64,000 nucleotides of DNA from Alphaproteobacteria bacterium (GCA_020632795.1 JACKEV010000021.1:62001-126000), one strand, 5' to 3'. Shown: positions 1 through 9,491, numbered from the stretch's first letter. Translations and numbers: made by a program. Notes: generated from the letters alone by a model not told the origin.

Positions 1-101
1 TGCTGGAGCTGATGGGGTACACGCAGGTGCAGGACTACGTGGGGTCGTGGCGGGCGTGGACGGCGGCGGGGGGGGCCGTTGAAAGTGACGCTGTGGAGTA
101 G
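1..101 (+). CDS. Rhodanese-like sulfurtransferase, C-terminal end (partial)
   Basis: Only the last 33 codons are in the window, read from base 3 and ending in TAG at 99-101. The peptide contains GYTQVQDYVGSWRAW, which resembles the usual end of rhodanese (thiosulfate or mercaptopyruvate sulfurtransferase) domains, where a GSW.EW motif closes the fold. The active-site Cys loop would lie upstream and cannot be seen, so catalytic competence is unknown. The gene runs in from the left edge and is followed 45 bases later by a lipoprotein-like gene on the same strand. Confidence 0.55.
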   Translation, partial: LELMGYTQVQDYVGSWRAWTAAGGAVESDAVE

Positions 102-146
102 CGCTTCTTGCGGTAGGCTGCTCCCACCCCGTCCAGGAGGTTCAGG

Positions 147-752
147 ATGTCCCTTCGCCGCAGCGTTCCGCCGTTGTCTGCCCTCCTCCTGTGCGCCGCA
201 TGCCAGCGCGTCACCTCCGTCCAGGCCGCGCCGCAGGTGGTCGCCGACATCCACGTCGTCGCCCCGCCGTCCGCCTGCCTGCTGGACATGGGCTGGGAGG
301 CCGCCGCCGATACGTGCCCGGCGCTGGTGGCCGGGATGAAGCCCATGGTGGACGAGACCCGGCCCGATGGGCTCCTGTCTGTCCATCCCCCGCCGGAGGG
401 CAGCCTCTCCGGCGTGCTGCGGTCTGCAGATGGCGACGTGGCGGGGAGCTGCGGCCTCACCATGGGGATGACCCCGGAGGAGTTGAACTGGAGCATCCAC
501 GTGGATGCGTTCGGCTATCGCGGGGCCGTCTGGTGCGACCTCAGCGCCTGCCGCTCTCCGGTGGTCGACCTGGGCACGGTGAGCGATCTGGAGGGGGCGC
601 AGGGCTGGGTTACCTACCACGCGGGGCTCTCCAAGGTGGCCATGCAGCGGTTCGAGGACCCCGCCTCCGCGCCGGTGCCGGATCTTCACGAGTACAAGCG
701 CCCCTGCCCTGACGCGCCCACCGGCACGGCGGTGCGGAACACATATTGGTGA
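147..752 (+). CDS. Exported hypothetical protein, probable lipoprotein
   Basis: A 201-residue protein with a strong ribosome binding site (CAGGAGG, 7 bases before the ATG). The first 20 residues form a signal peptide (Arg-Arg, then a hydrophobic core) ending in LLLCAAC. The Cys could be lipidated, although a Cys at -3 makes the lipobox non-standard. The mature part has several Cys residues and no domain I recognise. A possible -10 element (TAGGCT) lies about 35 bases upstream. It probably acts in the periplasm or at the outer membrane. The function is unknown. Confidence 0.6.
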   Translation: MSLRRSVPPLSALLLCAACQRVTSVQAAPQVVADIHVVAPPSACLLDMGWEAAADTCPALVAGMKPMVDETRPDGLLSVHPPPEGSLSGVLRSADGDVAGSCGLTMGMTPEELNWSIHVDAFGYRGAVWCDLSACRSPVVDLGTVSDLEGAQGWVTYHAGLSKVAMQRFEDPASAPVPDLHEYKRPCPDAPTGTAVRNTYW

Positions 753-818
753 CGCGCGGCTCGATCTCCAACTCCGCCCCCCCGGCGCGTTCAGAGCACA
801 CAGCACCCCGGAGCGCGT

Positions 819-3212
819 GTGCTCATCCTCCTCTCCACGCTGGCCCTCGCTGACGACCCCTGGGGGGCGCCCGTCGCCGAGCTGCGCGTCGAGGGCAACC
901 GCCGCGTCGAGGAGGCCGCGGTGCTGGCCCCGACCCGCGTCCACATCGGCCAGTCCCTCCTCCCCGCGGACACCCGCGACCTCATCAAGGCCGTCTACGG
1001 CACCGGCCTGTTCGAGGACGTCGCGGTGGAGGTCGCCGACAGCGGCGCCGGCCTCATCGTCACCGTGGTGGTGGTCGAGAACCCCGCCATCCGCGAGGTG
1101 GTGATCGAGGGCCTGGACAAGCTCGACGAGGAGGACCTGCGCGAGCACATCGACGTCGCGCCCTTCTCGGTGCTCAGCGAGGCCGACGCGCTGGCCACCG
1201 TGCGGGCCGTCGAGGACTTCGCCCGCGCCGAGGGCCACCTGCTGGCCGAGGTCTCCTGGCGCGCCGAGCCGGTGGGCGAGGGCATCATCGAGCTGGTGCT
1301 GGAGGTCACCGAGGGCCCCAAGGTGGTGGTGGGCGAGGTGGCCATCCACGGCAACGCCGCGCTGCCCGACCGCAAGCTGCGCCGCGTGATGCAGACCAAG
1401 GTGGCCGGGCCGCTGGCCTTCCTGGGCGACCGGGGGGTGTTCGACCGCGACCTGCTGCAGGTCGACGTCGCCCAGCTCCAGCAGCTCTACATGGAGGAGG
1501 GCTACGTCGACGTCGCCGTCGACGCCCCGCGGGTCTACCTGGCCCCCGAGGGCGGGCGGGTGAGCGTCTCCATCCATGTCGACGAGGGGCCGCGCTACCA
1601 GCTCGGGCACCTGCGGGTCGAGGGCGCGTGGCAGCCCGACGACCCCGCCCTCACCGCCGCGCACGCGGCGGCCATCCTGCGCGGAGAGGCCGATGAACGC
1701 GGCCCCATCGCACGCTGGCTCTCCGAGGTGCCCGCCGCGCCGAGCCTTCGGACGGGCGACGTGTTCAGCCTCACCGGGCTCTACGGGATGGTCGACGCCC
1801 TGGAGGCGCCCTGGCGGGACCGGGGCTATGCCTTCGTCCAGGTGACCCCGCTGCCCGAGCCCGACCCGAGCGCCCGGGTCATCGACCTCACCTTCCGGGT
1901 GGACCCGGGACCGAAGGTCTCGGTGCGTCGCATCGACATCGGGGGCAACGACCCCACCTGGGATCATGTGCTGCGGCGGGAGATCCCCCAGGACGAGGGC
2001 ACCCTCTACGACGGCCGCGCTCTGGAGACCGCCCGCCGGCGCGTCGAGCGTCTGGGCTTCTACGAGTCGGTCCAGCTCGCCACCCCCCGCGCCGACGCGC
2101 CGGACCGGGTGGACGCCGAGCTGCGGGTGGTGGAGCGGCCCACCGGCAGCTTCAACGTCGGCCTGAGCCTGATGAACGTCGACACCTTCGGCGCCCAGGG
2201 CCAGATCGCGAAGGAGAACTTCCTGGGCCTGGGCCTGGGCATGAACGCCTCGATCAACATCTCCAAGCCCATCCAGCAGGCCAGCGGCGCGCTCTACGAC
2301 CCCTACCTGCTGGGCACCCGCTGGACCCTGGCCGTGCACGGGCGCTACGACCGCCAGGACTACATCGACGACCAGCTCCAGTGGGGTGGGGGCGTGGCCC
2401 TGGGCCGCTACCTGGACCCCGGCGACGACGTGCGGCTGACCCTGGACTACAGCCTGGAGCGGGTGGAGCTGCGCTCGCCGACCGTCCACCAGCGGCGCTG
2501 GATGGGCGGCAAGCTCTACAGCGACGGCACCCGCAGCGCGCTGGGGCTCCAGCTCGTGGTCGACAAGCGGGACCACCGCCTGCTGCCCACCCGGGGGCTG
2601 TACTTCTCGGTGTCCTCCAGCCTCTCCGGGGGCATCCGCACCGGGCCGGACGAGGTGCTGAACCTGCTGGGCGGGGACCTCTTCCTGCTGGAGACCAAGG
2701 CGAACCTGCGCCTCTACCAGCCCCTGCCCATCTGGGACGACCGCATGATCCTGCGCTTCAACAGCACGGTGGGTGACATACGGAGCACCGACGGGCAGGT
2801 GGTGCCCTACGCCTGGCGCTTCCGGGCGGGGGGCATCGACTCGGTGCGCGGCTTCGAGCGGCAGAGCCTGGGCCCCTCGCTGCGGGCCCTGGGCTCCGAG
2901 GACCCCACCCGGGCCGACGACCGCTACGTCATCGGCGGGGAGCAGATCTGGGTGAACAACCTGGAGCTGGAGACCGCGCTCATCCCCCAGGCCGGCATCG
3001 GGGTGGTGGTCTTCGCGGACGCAGGCAACGCCTTCAAGGACCCCTGGGGGGGCGACCCGCTGTCGGTGCGGGGGCTGCGGCCCACGGTGGGCACGGGGGT
3101 GCGCTGGCAGTCGCCGATGGGCCTGATGCGCTTCGAGGTGGGCATGCCGCTGGCCCCCTACGGCGACGAGCGGACGGTGGTGTTCGACATCGGGATGGGC
3201 GGGTTCTTCTGA
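819..3212 (+). CDS. Omp85/BamA-family outer membrane protein with five POTRA domains
   Basis: A 797-residue protein starting at GTG, with a short signal peptide ending near ALA-DD. Five POTRA-like repeats can be followed at roughly residues 20-95, 96-170, 171-260, 261-365 and 366-450; each has a beta strand, an xG(N/A) turn, two helices and a GLFEDV- or GFYESV-type strand. A 16-strand barrel follows. It carries the loop-6 signature SVRGF near residue 670 and ends in a beta-signal terminating in Phe (GMGGFF). Omp85 proteins insert outer membrane beta-barrels or translocate proteins. No skp, lpx or fab genes are adjacent, so this may be an accessory Omp85 and not the housekeeping BamA. No good Shine-Dalgarno precedes the start, which remains uncertain. 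Confidence 0.88.
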   Translation: MLILLSTLALADDPWGAPVAELRVEGNRRVEEAAVLAPTRVHIGQSLLPADTRDLIKAVYGTGLFEDVAVEVADSGAGLIVTVVVVENPAIREVVIEGLDKLDEEDLREHIDVAPFSVLSEADALATVRAVEDFARAEGHLLAEVSWRAEPVGEGIIELVLEVTEGPKVVVGEVAIHGNAALPDRKLRRVMQTKVAGPLAFLGDRGVFDRDLLQVDVAQLQQLYMEEGYVDVAVDAPRVYLAPEGGRVSVSIHVDEGPRYQLGHLRVEGAWQPDDPALTAAHAAAILRGEADERGPIARWLSEVPAAPSLRTGDVFSLTGLYGMVDALEAPWRDRGYAFVQVTPLPEPDPSARVIDLTFRVDPGPKVSVRRIDIGGNDPTWDHVLRREIPQDEGTLYDGRALETARRRVERLGFYESVQLATPRADAPDRVDAELRVVERPTGSFNVGLSLMNVDTFGAQGQIAKENFLGLGLGMNASINISKPIQQASGALYDPYLLGTRWTLAVHGRYDRQDYIDDQLQWGGGVALGRYLDPGDDVRLTLDYSLERVELRSPTVHQRRWMGGKLYSDGTRSALGLQLVVDKRDHRLLPTRGLYFSVSSSLSGGIRTGPDEVLNLLGGDLFLLETKANLRLYQPLPIWDDRMILRFNSTVGDIRSTDGQVVPYAWRFRAGGIDSVRGFERQSLGPSLRALGSEDPTRADDRYVIGGEQIWVNNLELETALIPQAGIGVVVFADAGNAFKDPWGGDPLSVRGLRPTVGTGVRWQSPMGLMRFEVGMPLAPYGDERTVVFDIGMGGFF

Positions 3213-3215
3213 CGT

Positions 3216-4505
3216 TCACCCGACGATCGACTGCGCCAGCGCGAACACCTCCATCGGGGCTTCGCGCCCGCGCACCTGCAGGCGCCCCCGGCTGACCATC
3301 ATCGGGAGGTCCCCCGCGCTGGCGGCCTCCATCGCATCGGCGGAGATGAGCACCGAGGCGCCCATCTCCTTGGTGGCCTGCTCCAGGCGGCTGGCCAGGT
3401 TCACCGCGTCGCCGACCACGGTGTACTGGAGCCGGTCCGAGGTGCCGATGTTCCCGGCGACGGCCTCGCCGTAGTGGACGCCGATGCCCTGGCGGAAGGG
3501 CTGGAGGCCCCGGGCGGCCCGGTCCCGGTTGTGCACGGCCAGCGCCGCCTGCATCTTGGCGGCGGCCCGCACCGCGCGGGCGGCCTCGTCGCCAGTGGCC
3601 TTGGGGATGCCCCACACCACCATGATGGCGTCGCCGATGTACTTGTCCACGACCCCCTGCTCCTCGCGCACCACGGCGACCATCGCGTCGAGGTAGTCGT
3701 TCAGCTCGCTCACCAGGCGCTCGGGGGGCAGGCGCTCGGCGTAGCGGGTGAACCCGCGCAGGTCCGAGAACAGCACCGCGATGTGTCGCCGCTCCCCGCC
3801 AGGCTCCAGGATGTCGCTGGTCAGCGCGGCCTCGGCGACCTCGGGGGAGACGTAGACCCCCAGGCGCTGGCGGGCCCGCTCGGCGTCGACCATCGCGAGC
3901 CCCCCCTCCTGGACCAGCGCCCGGGAGCGCCGCACCGTGGCCCAGGCCAGCGAGGAGCCGATGAAGAAGAAGATCCAGAACACCCGGTGGTCATCCGGTG
4001 GGATCTCCCGGGCGATGGGGTTCAGCTCCAGGTCGATCCACACCAGCGCGGCGGCACCCAGGCCGTTCAGGACGGCGCTCAGGGTCACCGCGCGCGGGCT
4101 CAGCCGCAACCCGGACACCAGCACCGCCATCAGGAAGCCGAAGGCGTGGGGGATGGACAGGAGGCCCCGGTAGTCCGAGGAGGGCCAGACCACGCTGGCG
4201 CCGATGATGGTGGTGGCCAGGATGGCGTCGATGGTCGCAGACACCTCCAGGATCGACGTCGGCGGATCGCCCTGGCGCATCCACAGCAGCGTGACCGCCG
4301 ACCAGGCGCCCGCCAGGGAGAGCACGGTGAGCATCAGCGGGTACTTGATGCCCATGGACAGCAGCCCGCCCCGGTCGATGGCCGCCAGGATGATGTTCAG
4401 CGCCGCCAGCACCACCAGCACCAGCCGGATCCACGCCACCGTGCGCTCGCTGCTGTAGGACGAGCGCCGGAAGAACTGGGAGAGCACCGCACCGGAGGTG
4501 GACAC
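3216..4505 (-). CDS. Membrane-anchored class III adenylate cyclase
   Basis: A 429-residue protein. Residues about 20-200 hold five or six hydrophobic helices; a short linker leads to a class III cyclase domain from about residue 235 to 415. Both metal-binding aspartates are present (FSDLRGFT and DKYIGDAIMVVWG). The Lys of DKYIGD is typical of an adenine-specifying enzyme. The Asn and Arg needed for the transition state are in VVGDAVNLASR. It should therefore make cAMP from ATP at the inner membrane. No HAMP or PAS module is seen, so the membrane part is the likely sensor. The stop lies 3 bases from the converging Omp85 gene. It is much more canonical than the second cyclase-like gene at 13029. 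Confidence 0.88.
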   Translation of the reverse strand: MSTSGAVLSQFFRRSSYSSERTVAWIRLVLVVLAALNIILAAIDRGGLLSMGIKYPLMLTVLSLAGAWSAVTLLWMRQGDPPTSILEVSATIDAILATTIIGASVVWPSSDYRGLLSIPHAFGFLMAVLVSGLRLSPRAVTLSAVLNGLGAAALVWIDLELNPIAREIPPDDHRVFWIFFFIGSSLAWATVRRSRALVQEGGLAMVDAERARQRLGVYVSPEVAEAALTSDILEPGGERRHIAVLFSDLRGFTRYAERLPPERLVSELNDYLDAMVAVVREEQGVVDKYIGDAIMVVWGIPKATGDEAARAVRAAAKMQAALAVHNRDRAARGLQPFRQGIGVHYGEAVAGNIGTSDRLQYTVVGDAVNLASRLEQATKEMGASVLISADAMEAASAGDLPMMVSRGRLQVRGREAPMEVFALAQSIVG

Positions 4506-4541
4506 GGGGGGACTCTAACGCAGGCGGGCGTCGATCATGCT

Positions 4542-5810
4542 TCAGTAGCTGAACGTCTGCCGCCCCAGGGCCAGCTCCAGCCCGCGGATCGCGTGGGCCG
4601 AGTCTCCGACGAGGTCCAGGTAGAGCTGCTCGTTCTCGCCCCGGATCTGCTCCAGGTTGTCCAGCGCACCCAGCTTCTTGAGCACCATGACCGTGGCGAC
4701 CAGCACGTCGACGGCCTCGGCCATCTGCTGCTGCTCGGCAGGGGAGGGGGTGTAGAGCCCCGAGGCCGCCATCTTGTGGGCGCTCTCCAGCCAGTGGCCC
4801 ACGAACTTGAGCTGCTGGGCGGTCAGGACGAGCTGGAAGTTGGGCTGGGCGATGGCGGCCTTGGCGTAGATCTCCAGCTCGCGGGGGAAGCGGTAGAACA
4901 GGAGCTGGCCCTGCACGGCCATCTTGTTGCGCTCGGCGTCCCCGCCGTAGCCCCGGGCCACCGCGAAGATGCTGCCCTGCAGGAGGTGCGCGCCGCCGCA
5001 GGTGTACTTGAAGATGCCTTGACCGCGCTTCTCGAAGCCCTCGTTCGAGGCCATCGCCCGGATCATGAACGCCGACTCGGTGGTCAGGACGTGCACCATC
5101 AGCCGGGTGAGGTCGTCGAGGGTCATCTCGGTGCCCTCGTAGGCCGTCCAGCGCAGGTTCGGCGGGGCCCAGGCGGCCAGCCCCTGGACGCCCCAGGGCA
5201 TGTCGTTGGGGGAGTCGTAGGACGAGGAGCCGTCGGACTTCTTGAGGAAGGTCGTCAGCAGGCTGTGGCGCCAGGCGTCCCGGACCGCGAAGGAGGTGCC
5301 CCCCGCGGTGATGGGCTTGTCCGGCGACACCCCCACCTCGGTGAACACCTTGAGCAGCAGGTCGGTGTGGGGCTCGACCCGGATGTCGCCGACGCTGCGC
5401 GGGAAGGCGGGCAGGGTGTGGCCCGAGACCTCGGCGGGCTGGGCGTACTGGGAGAACAGCCAGTCCACCGCCGGCTGGCCGTTGGAGAGCTGGAGGTCCG
5501 GCCCCAGCGCGAGCATGCCGTGGCCGACCGCCCAGGGGTCCTCGGGGTCGGTGGCGTAGGTGCCGACCACCCCTTTGAGGACCTCCAGGGTCTTCTCCAC
5601 GTCCGGGCTGGCGGGCACGGGGTAGGGGGTGGTGACGGTGTGCGCGGGCAGCACCGGCGTGGGCAGATCGGTCGACGCGGCGGGCGTCTCGGAGGCCGGC
5701 GTCTCCGAAGGGCCCGGCGGCGCGGGGATCTCCGCGGGCTCCTCTCCCGAGCAGCACGCCCACAGGGCCAGCCCGAGGGTCAGCGTGAGGGCCAGCGCGC
5801 GGCGCCTCAC
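4542..5810 (-). CDS. Hypothetical lipoprotein, coupled to the discoidin/NHL gene
   Basis: A 422-residue protein with a type II signal peptide (MRRRALALTLTLGLALWAC, Cys 19). A Pro/Thr/Ala-rich linker of about 35 residues follows. The rest is largely helical with no domain I recognise; GIFKYTCGGAHLLQGSIF near residue 275 is its most distinctive segment and contains one of the few Cys residues. The start codon overlaps the stop of the upstream gene in an ATGA (5807-5810), so the two are translated together and probably work on the same envelope process. Lipidation and export can be inferred; the function cannot. Confidence 0.7.
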   Translation of the reverse strand: MRRRALALTLTLGLALWACCSGEEPAEIPAPPGPSETPASETPAASTDLPTPVLPAHTVTTPYPVPASPDVEKTLEVLKGVVGTYATDPEDPWAVGHGMLALGPDLQLSNGQPAVDWLFSQYAQPAEVSGHTLPAFPRSVGDIRVEPHTDLLLKVFTEVGVSPDKPITAGGTSFAVRDAWRHSLLTTFLKKSDGSSSYDSPNDMPWGVQGLAAWAPPNLRWTAYEGTEMTLDDLTRLMVHVLTTESAFMIRAMASNEGFEKRGQGIFKYTCGGAHLLQGSIFAVARGYGGDAERNKMAVQGQLLFYRFPRELEIYAKAAIAQPNFQLVLTAQQLKFVGHWLESAHKMAASGLYTPSPAEQQQMAEAVDVLVATVMVLKKLGALDNLEQIRGENEQLYLDLVGDSAHAIRGLELALGRQTFSY

Positions 5811-7657
5811 TCGGCGGTCTCCTCGGCGGCGTCCTCCGCGGCCTCCTCGGCGTCGATCTTCGCCTGGAGGGCGTCGAGCCGGATGATGCGGTCACGGTCC
5901 ACGCAGTACAGGATGTCCTCCTGAACGGCGATCCGCGGGCGGATCAGCGAGACCTCCGAGAATCGCACCGCGTAGTCCAGCTTGCGCTCGTTCTTGAACT
6001 TGTAGGCCCAGCCCTGATCGGTGACGATCCAGATGCGCTTGTCCTCGTCCAGGGTGAGGTCGAGGTCCTCGAAGCCCAGGCCGAGCTGCTCGGTGTCCCA
6101 GATGGTGCCGTGGCGGAAGCCGTCCAGCTCGTAGCGCACGATCTCGGTGCCGAACGCCAGGTAGAGCTTGCCCTTCTTGGAGACCTCGGCGGCGTTGGGG
6201 GTGCCGTCCTCGATCTCCCAGCGGGCGACCTCCTGGGCGTCGAGGGTGTAGGCGATGGCCTCGTTGCCCAGGATGACGAAGAGCCACTTGCGGCGGGGGA
6301 TCCACACCAGGTAGCCCTCGCCGCCCACGCCCGGGTCGATCTGGGCGTCGGACTGCACGGGCCAGCCGATGAGCTGGCGCCCCTCGTCGTCGTAGATCTG
6401 CACCCGCTTGGTGACGTCGAGCACCGCGAAGCCCTCGCCCTCGCCGGCCGGGATCAGCTCGACGTCGAGGGGGTTGGTGAACTGGCCGTTGCGGTCGCCG
6501 GACGCCGCGCCGGTGACGTACCAGGTGCGGCCCCGGTCGAACCAGGCGTTGGTGATGTCGGCCTCCTGGCCGCCCCACTGGCGGTCGCCCCGGCCCTCGT
6601 AGGTGAAGCGCTGCACCCGGTTGTTGCCGATGTCGGCGATGTAGAGGTCGCCGTTGGCGTTGATCTCGATGGGCACGGGCTCACCGAAGGACTGGATGGC
6701 CCCGGGCTCCCAGCCGGTCTGGCCCCAGTAGGGCACGTTGGGGCTGGGGCCGCCGATCAGCTCCTGGTAGGCGTAGAAGATCTCGACCAGCTCCTGCAGC
6801 TCGGCGGAGCGCTGCCCCCAGGAGCGGAGCTGGGCCATCTCGATGGCCGGGATGCCGTTGGCGTCCTTGAGCTTGCGCAGCGCGTCGATCGCGATGGTGT
6901 CCGGGCGGATGGCCGCCGCGCGGTAGCCCACGTCCACCCGGCGGGTGGCCTCCTCGCGCAGCCAGGTGGGGCCGTCGCCGGCCTGGTCCATGATGAAGTC
7001 GAGCGAGTCGCTGTCCCCGAACTGCGCGTCCATGATGGTCTGGAAGGCCGTCTTGATCTCGGCCTCGTGCGCGTCGAACTTCTCGACGGCCTTGTCGCTG
7101 TCGAGGAAGGCGATCCAGTCATCCAGCGCCTCGCGGCTCTGCTTGAAGTTGACCGCGACCTCGGCGATGTACATGTCCGAGAAGACGAAGCCCTCGTAGA
7201 CCTCGATCACGTCGATGCGCAGCTTGCGGGCGGAGACCGGCTCCTCGAACTCCACGTCGAAGCGCTGGAGCTTGTCCTGGAAGACGATCTCCTTCTCGAC
7301 GGGATCGCCGCCGCCGCTCAGCGTCAGCTTGATCTTGCGGGGCCGGGAGTACTCCCGGTAGGACTTCTTGCCCTCGGAGAGGTTGCCGGGCCAGAGGTTG
7401 ACCTCGTGGATCTCGGTGGTGCGGCCCAGGTCGATCTCCAGCCAGGAGCCCTCGCCGTAGCCGTCCTCGCCCTCACCCCAGCCGGAGCCGAACAGGCCGT
7501 CGACCGCCATGTCAGCGGTGTACTTGAGCTTGCGATCCTCTTCGTCGACCTTGACGGAAGAGGCCTTGGCGCGGCCGGAGACCGCCGCGTTGGCGGCCGG
7601 GGCCAGCAGACAGGCGCCGAGCGCCAGGAGCACCACACGGCGGGAAGCAGCGAACAT
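5807..7657 (-). CDS. Exported protein with discoidin-like N-terminal domain and NHL-type beta-propeller
   Basis: A 616-residue protein with an AAGGAG ribosome binding site and a signal peptide cleaved near ANA-AV. Residues about 30-170 look like an F5/8-type C or NADase-type glycan-binding domain: a 'TADMAVDGLFGSGWGEG' ligand-loop pattern followed by WLEIDLG and a jelly-roll of strands. A helical stretch follows, then an NHL-like propeller from about 310 to 590, with repeats such as NGDLYIADIGNNRVQRF. The last 20 residues are Glu/Ala-rich. It is probably a periplasmic or surface carbohydrate- or protein-binding protein. It is co-translated with the downstream lipoprotein through a 4-base overlap. 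Confidence 0.75.
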   Translation of the reverse strand: MFAASRRVVLLALGACLLAPAANAAVSGRAKASSVKVDEEDRKLKYTADMAVDGLFGSGWGEGEDGYGEGSWLEIDLGRTTEIHEVNLWPGNLSEGKKSYREYSRPRKIKLTLSGGGDPVEKEIVFQDKLQRFDVEFEEPVSARKLRIDVIEVYEGFVFSDMYIAEVAVNFKQSREALDDWIAFLDSDKAVEKFDAHEAEIKTAFQTIMDAQFGDSDSLDFIMDQAGDGPTWLREEATRRVDVGYRAAAIRPDTIAIDALRKLKDANGIPAIEMAQLRSWGQRSAELQELVEIFYAYQELIGGPSPNVPYWGQTGWEPGAIQSFGEPVPIEINANGDLYIADIGNNRVQRFTYEGRGDRQWGGQEADITNAWFDRGRTWYVTGAASGDRNGQFTNPLDVELIPAGEGEGFAVLDVTKRVQIYDDEGRQLIGWPVQSDAQIDPGVGGEGYLVWIPRRKWLFVILGNEAIAYTLDAQEVARWEIEDGTPNAAEVSKKGKLYLAFGTEIVRYELDGFRHGTIWDTEQLGLGFEDLDLTLDEDKRIWIVTDQGWAYKFKNERKLDYAVRFSEVSLIRPRIAVQEDILYCVDRDRIIRLDALQAKIDAEEAAEDAAEETAE

Positions 7658-7725
7658 CAGCCCACTCCTTGGAGGTTGGGAGGCGGTCCGGGTGGGGACC
7701 CGTTAGCGCAACCCCCGAGGCGGCG

Positions 7726-8355
7726 TCAACCTGCCGGCGGGGACTGCGCGAGCTCGGCGAGGTTGAGGCCCAGAGGCAGGGTCTGCTGGCGGGCCGCGTA
7801 GGGATCGGGGCTCCAGTGGGCCCGGCAGCGGGCCTCGTAGAGATCCTTGGCGCCGACCAGGACCCGGTCGTCGCCTTCGACCAGGCGCTGGGAGCGGTCG
7901 GCGGGGTTCCCGCAGACCGTGCAGATGGCCAGGTTCTTGGTGATGTATTCGGAGACCGCAAGCAGCTGCGGGAGCGGCTCGAAGGGGCGGCCACGGTAGT
8001 CCATGTCCAGCCCCGCCACGATGACCCGACGGCCCTCGTTGGCCAGGGACTCGCAGATGTCCACCAGCTCGGGGCCCAGGAACTGGGCCTCGTCGATGCC
8101 GATGACCTGGGCGTCCTGGACCAGGCGCAGGATCTGGCGGGGGTTGTCGATCTCGAAGGAGCGCAGCCGCAGGCCCGAGTGGGAGCCGACCGAGTCCTCC
8201 GCGTAGCGATCGTCGATGGAGGGCTTGAACACGACCACCCGCTGGCGGGCGTACTGGGCGCGGCGGACCCGCCGGATCAGCTCCTCGGTCTTGCCGGAGA
8301 ACATGCAGCCGGTGATCACCTCGATCCAACCGACGCCGCGGGGGGTGGGTTCCAT
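7726..8355 (-). CDS. tdk: Thymidine kinase
   Basis: A 209-residue type II thymidine kinase that phosphorylates thymidine to dTMP in pyrimidine salvage. The P-loop GCMFSGKT is at residues 16-23, the catalytic Glu is in GIDEAQFLG (about residue 89), and the Cys pair CTVCG begins the zinc-binding lasso. The length is normal for the family. The start codon directly follows the stop of the upstream hypothetical gene, which implies co-transcription. A deoxynucleoside kinase at 50382 suggests the organism relies on deoxynucleoside salvage. Confidence 0.93.
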   Translation of the reverse strand: MEPTPRGVGWIEVITGCMFSGKTEELIRRVRRAQYARQRVVVFKPSIDDRYAEDSVGSHSGLRLRSFEIDNPRQILRLVQDAQVIGIDEAQFLGPELVDICESLANEGRRVIVAGLDMDYRGRPFEPLPQLLAVSEYITKNLAICTVCGNPADRSQRLVEGDDRVLVGAKDLYEARCRAHWSPDPYAARQQTLPLGLNLAELAQSPPAG

Positions 8356-9459
8356 TCAACGCCCCAGCACGAAGGGGGGCGCGGCGCTCTCGTACCAGCG
8401 AAGCACGGACAGCCCGTCGCCGTCCCGGCGGCCCTCGGCGACCATCCGCATGGGCAGCTCCTCGGGCAGCAGCGGGTAGTGCCCCAGGGGGTTGGAGCAG
8501 GCGAAGCCGTCCACCACCAGGGCCTCGCCGCGCGCGCGGGCCAGCATCAGCACCCCCGCGACCATCTTGTAGAGGGGGTCCTTGAACAGGCAGGGCTCCC
8601 GGTCGCCGCTGATGGCGGCCTCCCAGGGGGCGTCATACGCCTCGCTGCCGGTCAGGGTCCAGCGGGGCTTGCCGTAGAGGAACTCGCGCATGTAGCCCCG
8701 GGTCATGCGCCAGGGCTGGTCGGCCACCGCGCACACGAGCACGGGGTCCAGGCCCCGGGGGCCGATGCGGTAGCGGTCCAGGTCGGCGACCACGCGGCGC
8801 TCGACCACCGACACCGTGCGCCCCGCCACGAAGGGGCCGATGGTGGTCACCACCGGGGAGGCCCCCGGCGCGGCCCGCTCGCCGCTGAGGCCGAACTCCA
8901 GGACCACCGCGTCGTCCTCGTAGGCGGCGAAGCGGCCGTCCCAGCGGCCGGCCTCGACCTCGCGCAGCCACAGCTCCACCGCCTGCCGGACCGGCTCGGG
9001 GTCGAAGTCCGAGGGCAGCCACTTGCGCACGAACACGGTGAAGCGCAGCCGACTGGACACCCGCTTGAGGGCGTTGTGCAGCCGCCGCACGGTCTGCTCG
9101 TCGACCTGGGGGCGGGCCGCGTGCAGGAAGGCCAGGGTGAGGACGTTGATGGTGTCGCCGTCGGGGCGGACCGCGCGGATGAGCCCGGTGGAGGAGAGGC
9201 CGTCGAGCCCCCACCCGGCGTCGCGCAGCAGCGAGGCCACCGTCAGCTCAGAGAAGCCCTGGAAGAAGCGTCGGTTGTCCAGGGAGGCCATGCGGTCCCG
9301 CAGCGGCTCGGCGACGTCGGCGGGCAGGCGGTTCAGGGCGTGGGTGATCCCCTCGCGGACCGGCGCCGCGCCCGGCGCGCAGAGCTGCCGGAGGTAGGAG
9401 TGGCGCGCGCCAGGCAGGCGCGTCATCTCCTGGATCAGGGCGTCAGAGAAGAGCTGCAT
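8356..9459 (-). CDS. Hypothetical protein upstream of tdk
   Basis: A 367-residue soluble protein without signal peptide or membrane segments. It is rich in Arg and Trp, with motifs such as PWRMTRGYMREFLYG and EALVVDGFACSNPLGHYP near the C-terminus. I recognise no domain. The gene abuts tdk with no gap, so the two are probably one transcript. A plausible promoter lies 33-61 bases upstream (9492-9520). Confidence 0.65.
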   Translation of the reverse strand: MQLFSDALIQEMTRLPGARHSYLRQLCAPGAAPVREGITHALNRLPADVAEPLRDRMASLDNRRFFQGFSELTVASLLRDAGWGLDGLSSTGLIRAVRPDGDTINVLTLAFLHAARPQVDEQTVRRLHNALKRVSSRLRFTVFVRKWLPSDFDPEPVRQAVELWLREVEAGRWDGRFAAYEDDAVVLEFGLSGERAAPGASPVVTTIGPFVAGRTVSVVERRVVADLDRYRIGPRGLDPVLVCAVADQPWRMTRGYMREFLYGKPRWTLTGSEAYDAPWEAAISGDREPCLFKDPLYKMVAGVLMLARARGEALVVDGFACSNPLGHYPLLPEELPMRMVAEGRRDGDGLSVLRWYESAAPPFVLGR

Positions 9460-9491
9460 CGCGATCGGGAGACCCCTCCACGGGGCGGGCT

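Noticed and set aside
3474..5924. Very long plus-strand reading frame antisense to the cyclase and lipoprotein genes
   Set aside because: It is a by-product of high GC: its peptide is a His/Gly/Gln/Arg-rich shadow without domains, while the minus-strand frames show cyclase motifs and signal peptides.
7681..7729. Promoter (TTGACG) upstream of the discoidin/NHL gene
   Set aside because: No acceptable -10 hexamer at 16-18 bases, and the -35 candidate overlaps the tdk stop codon.
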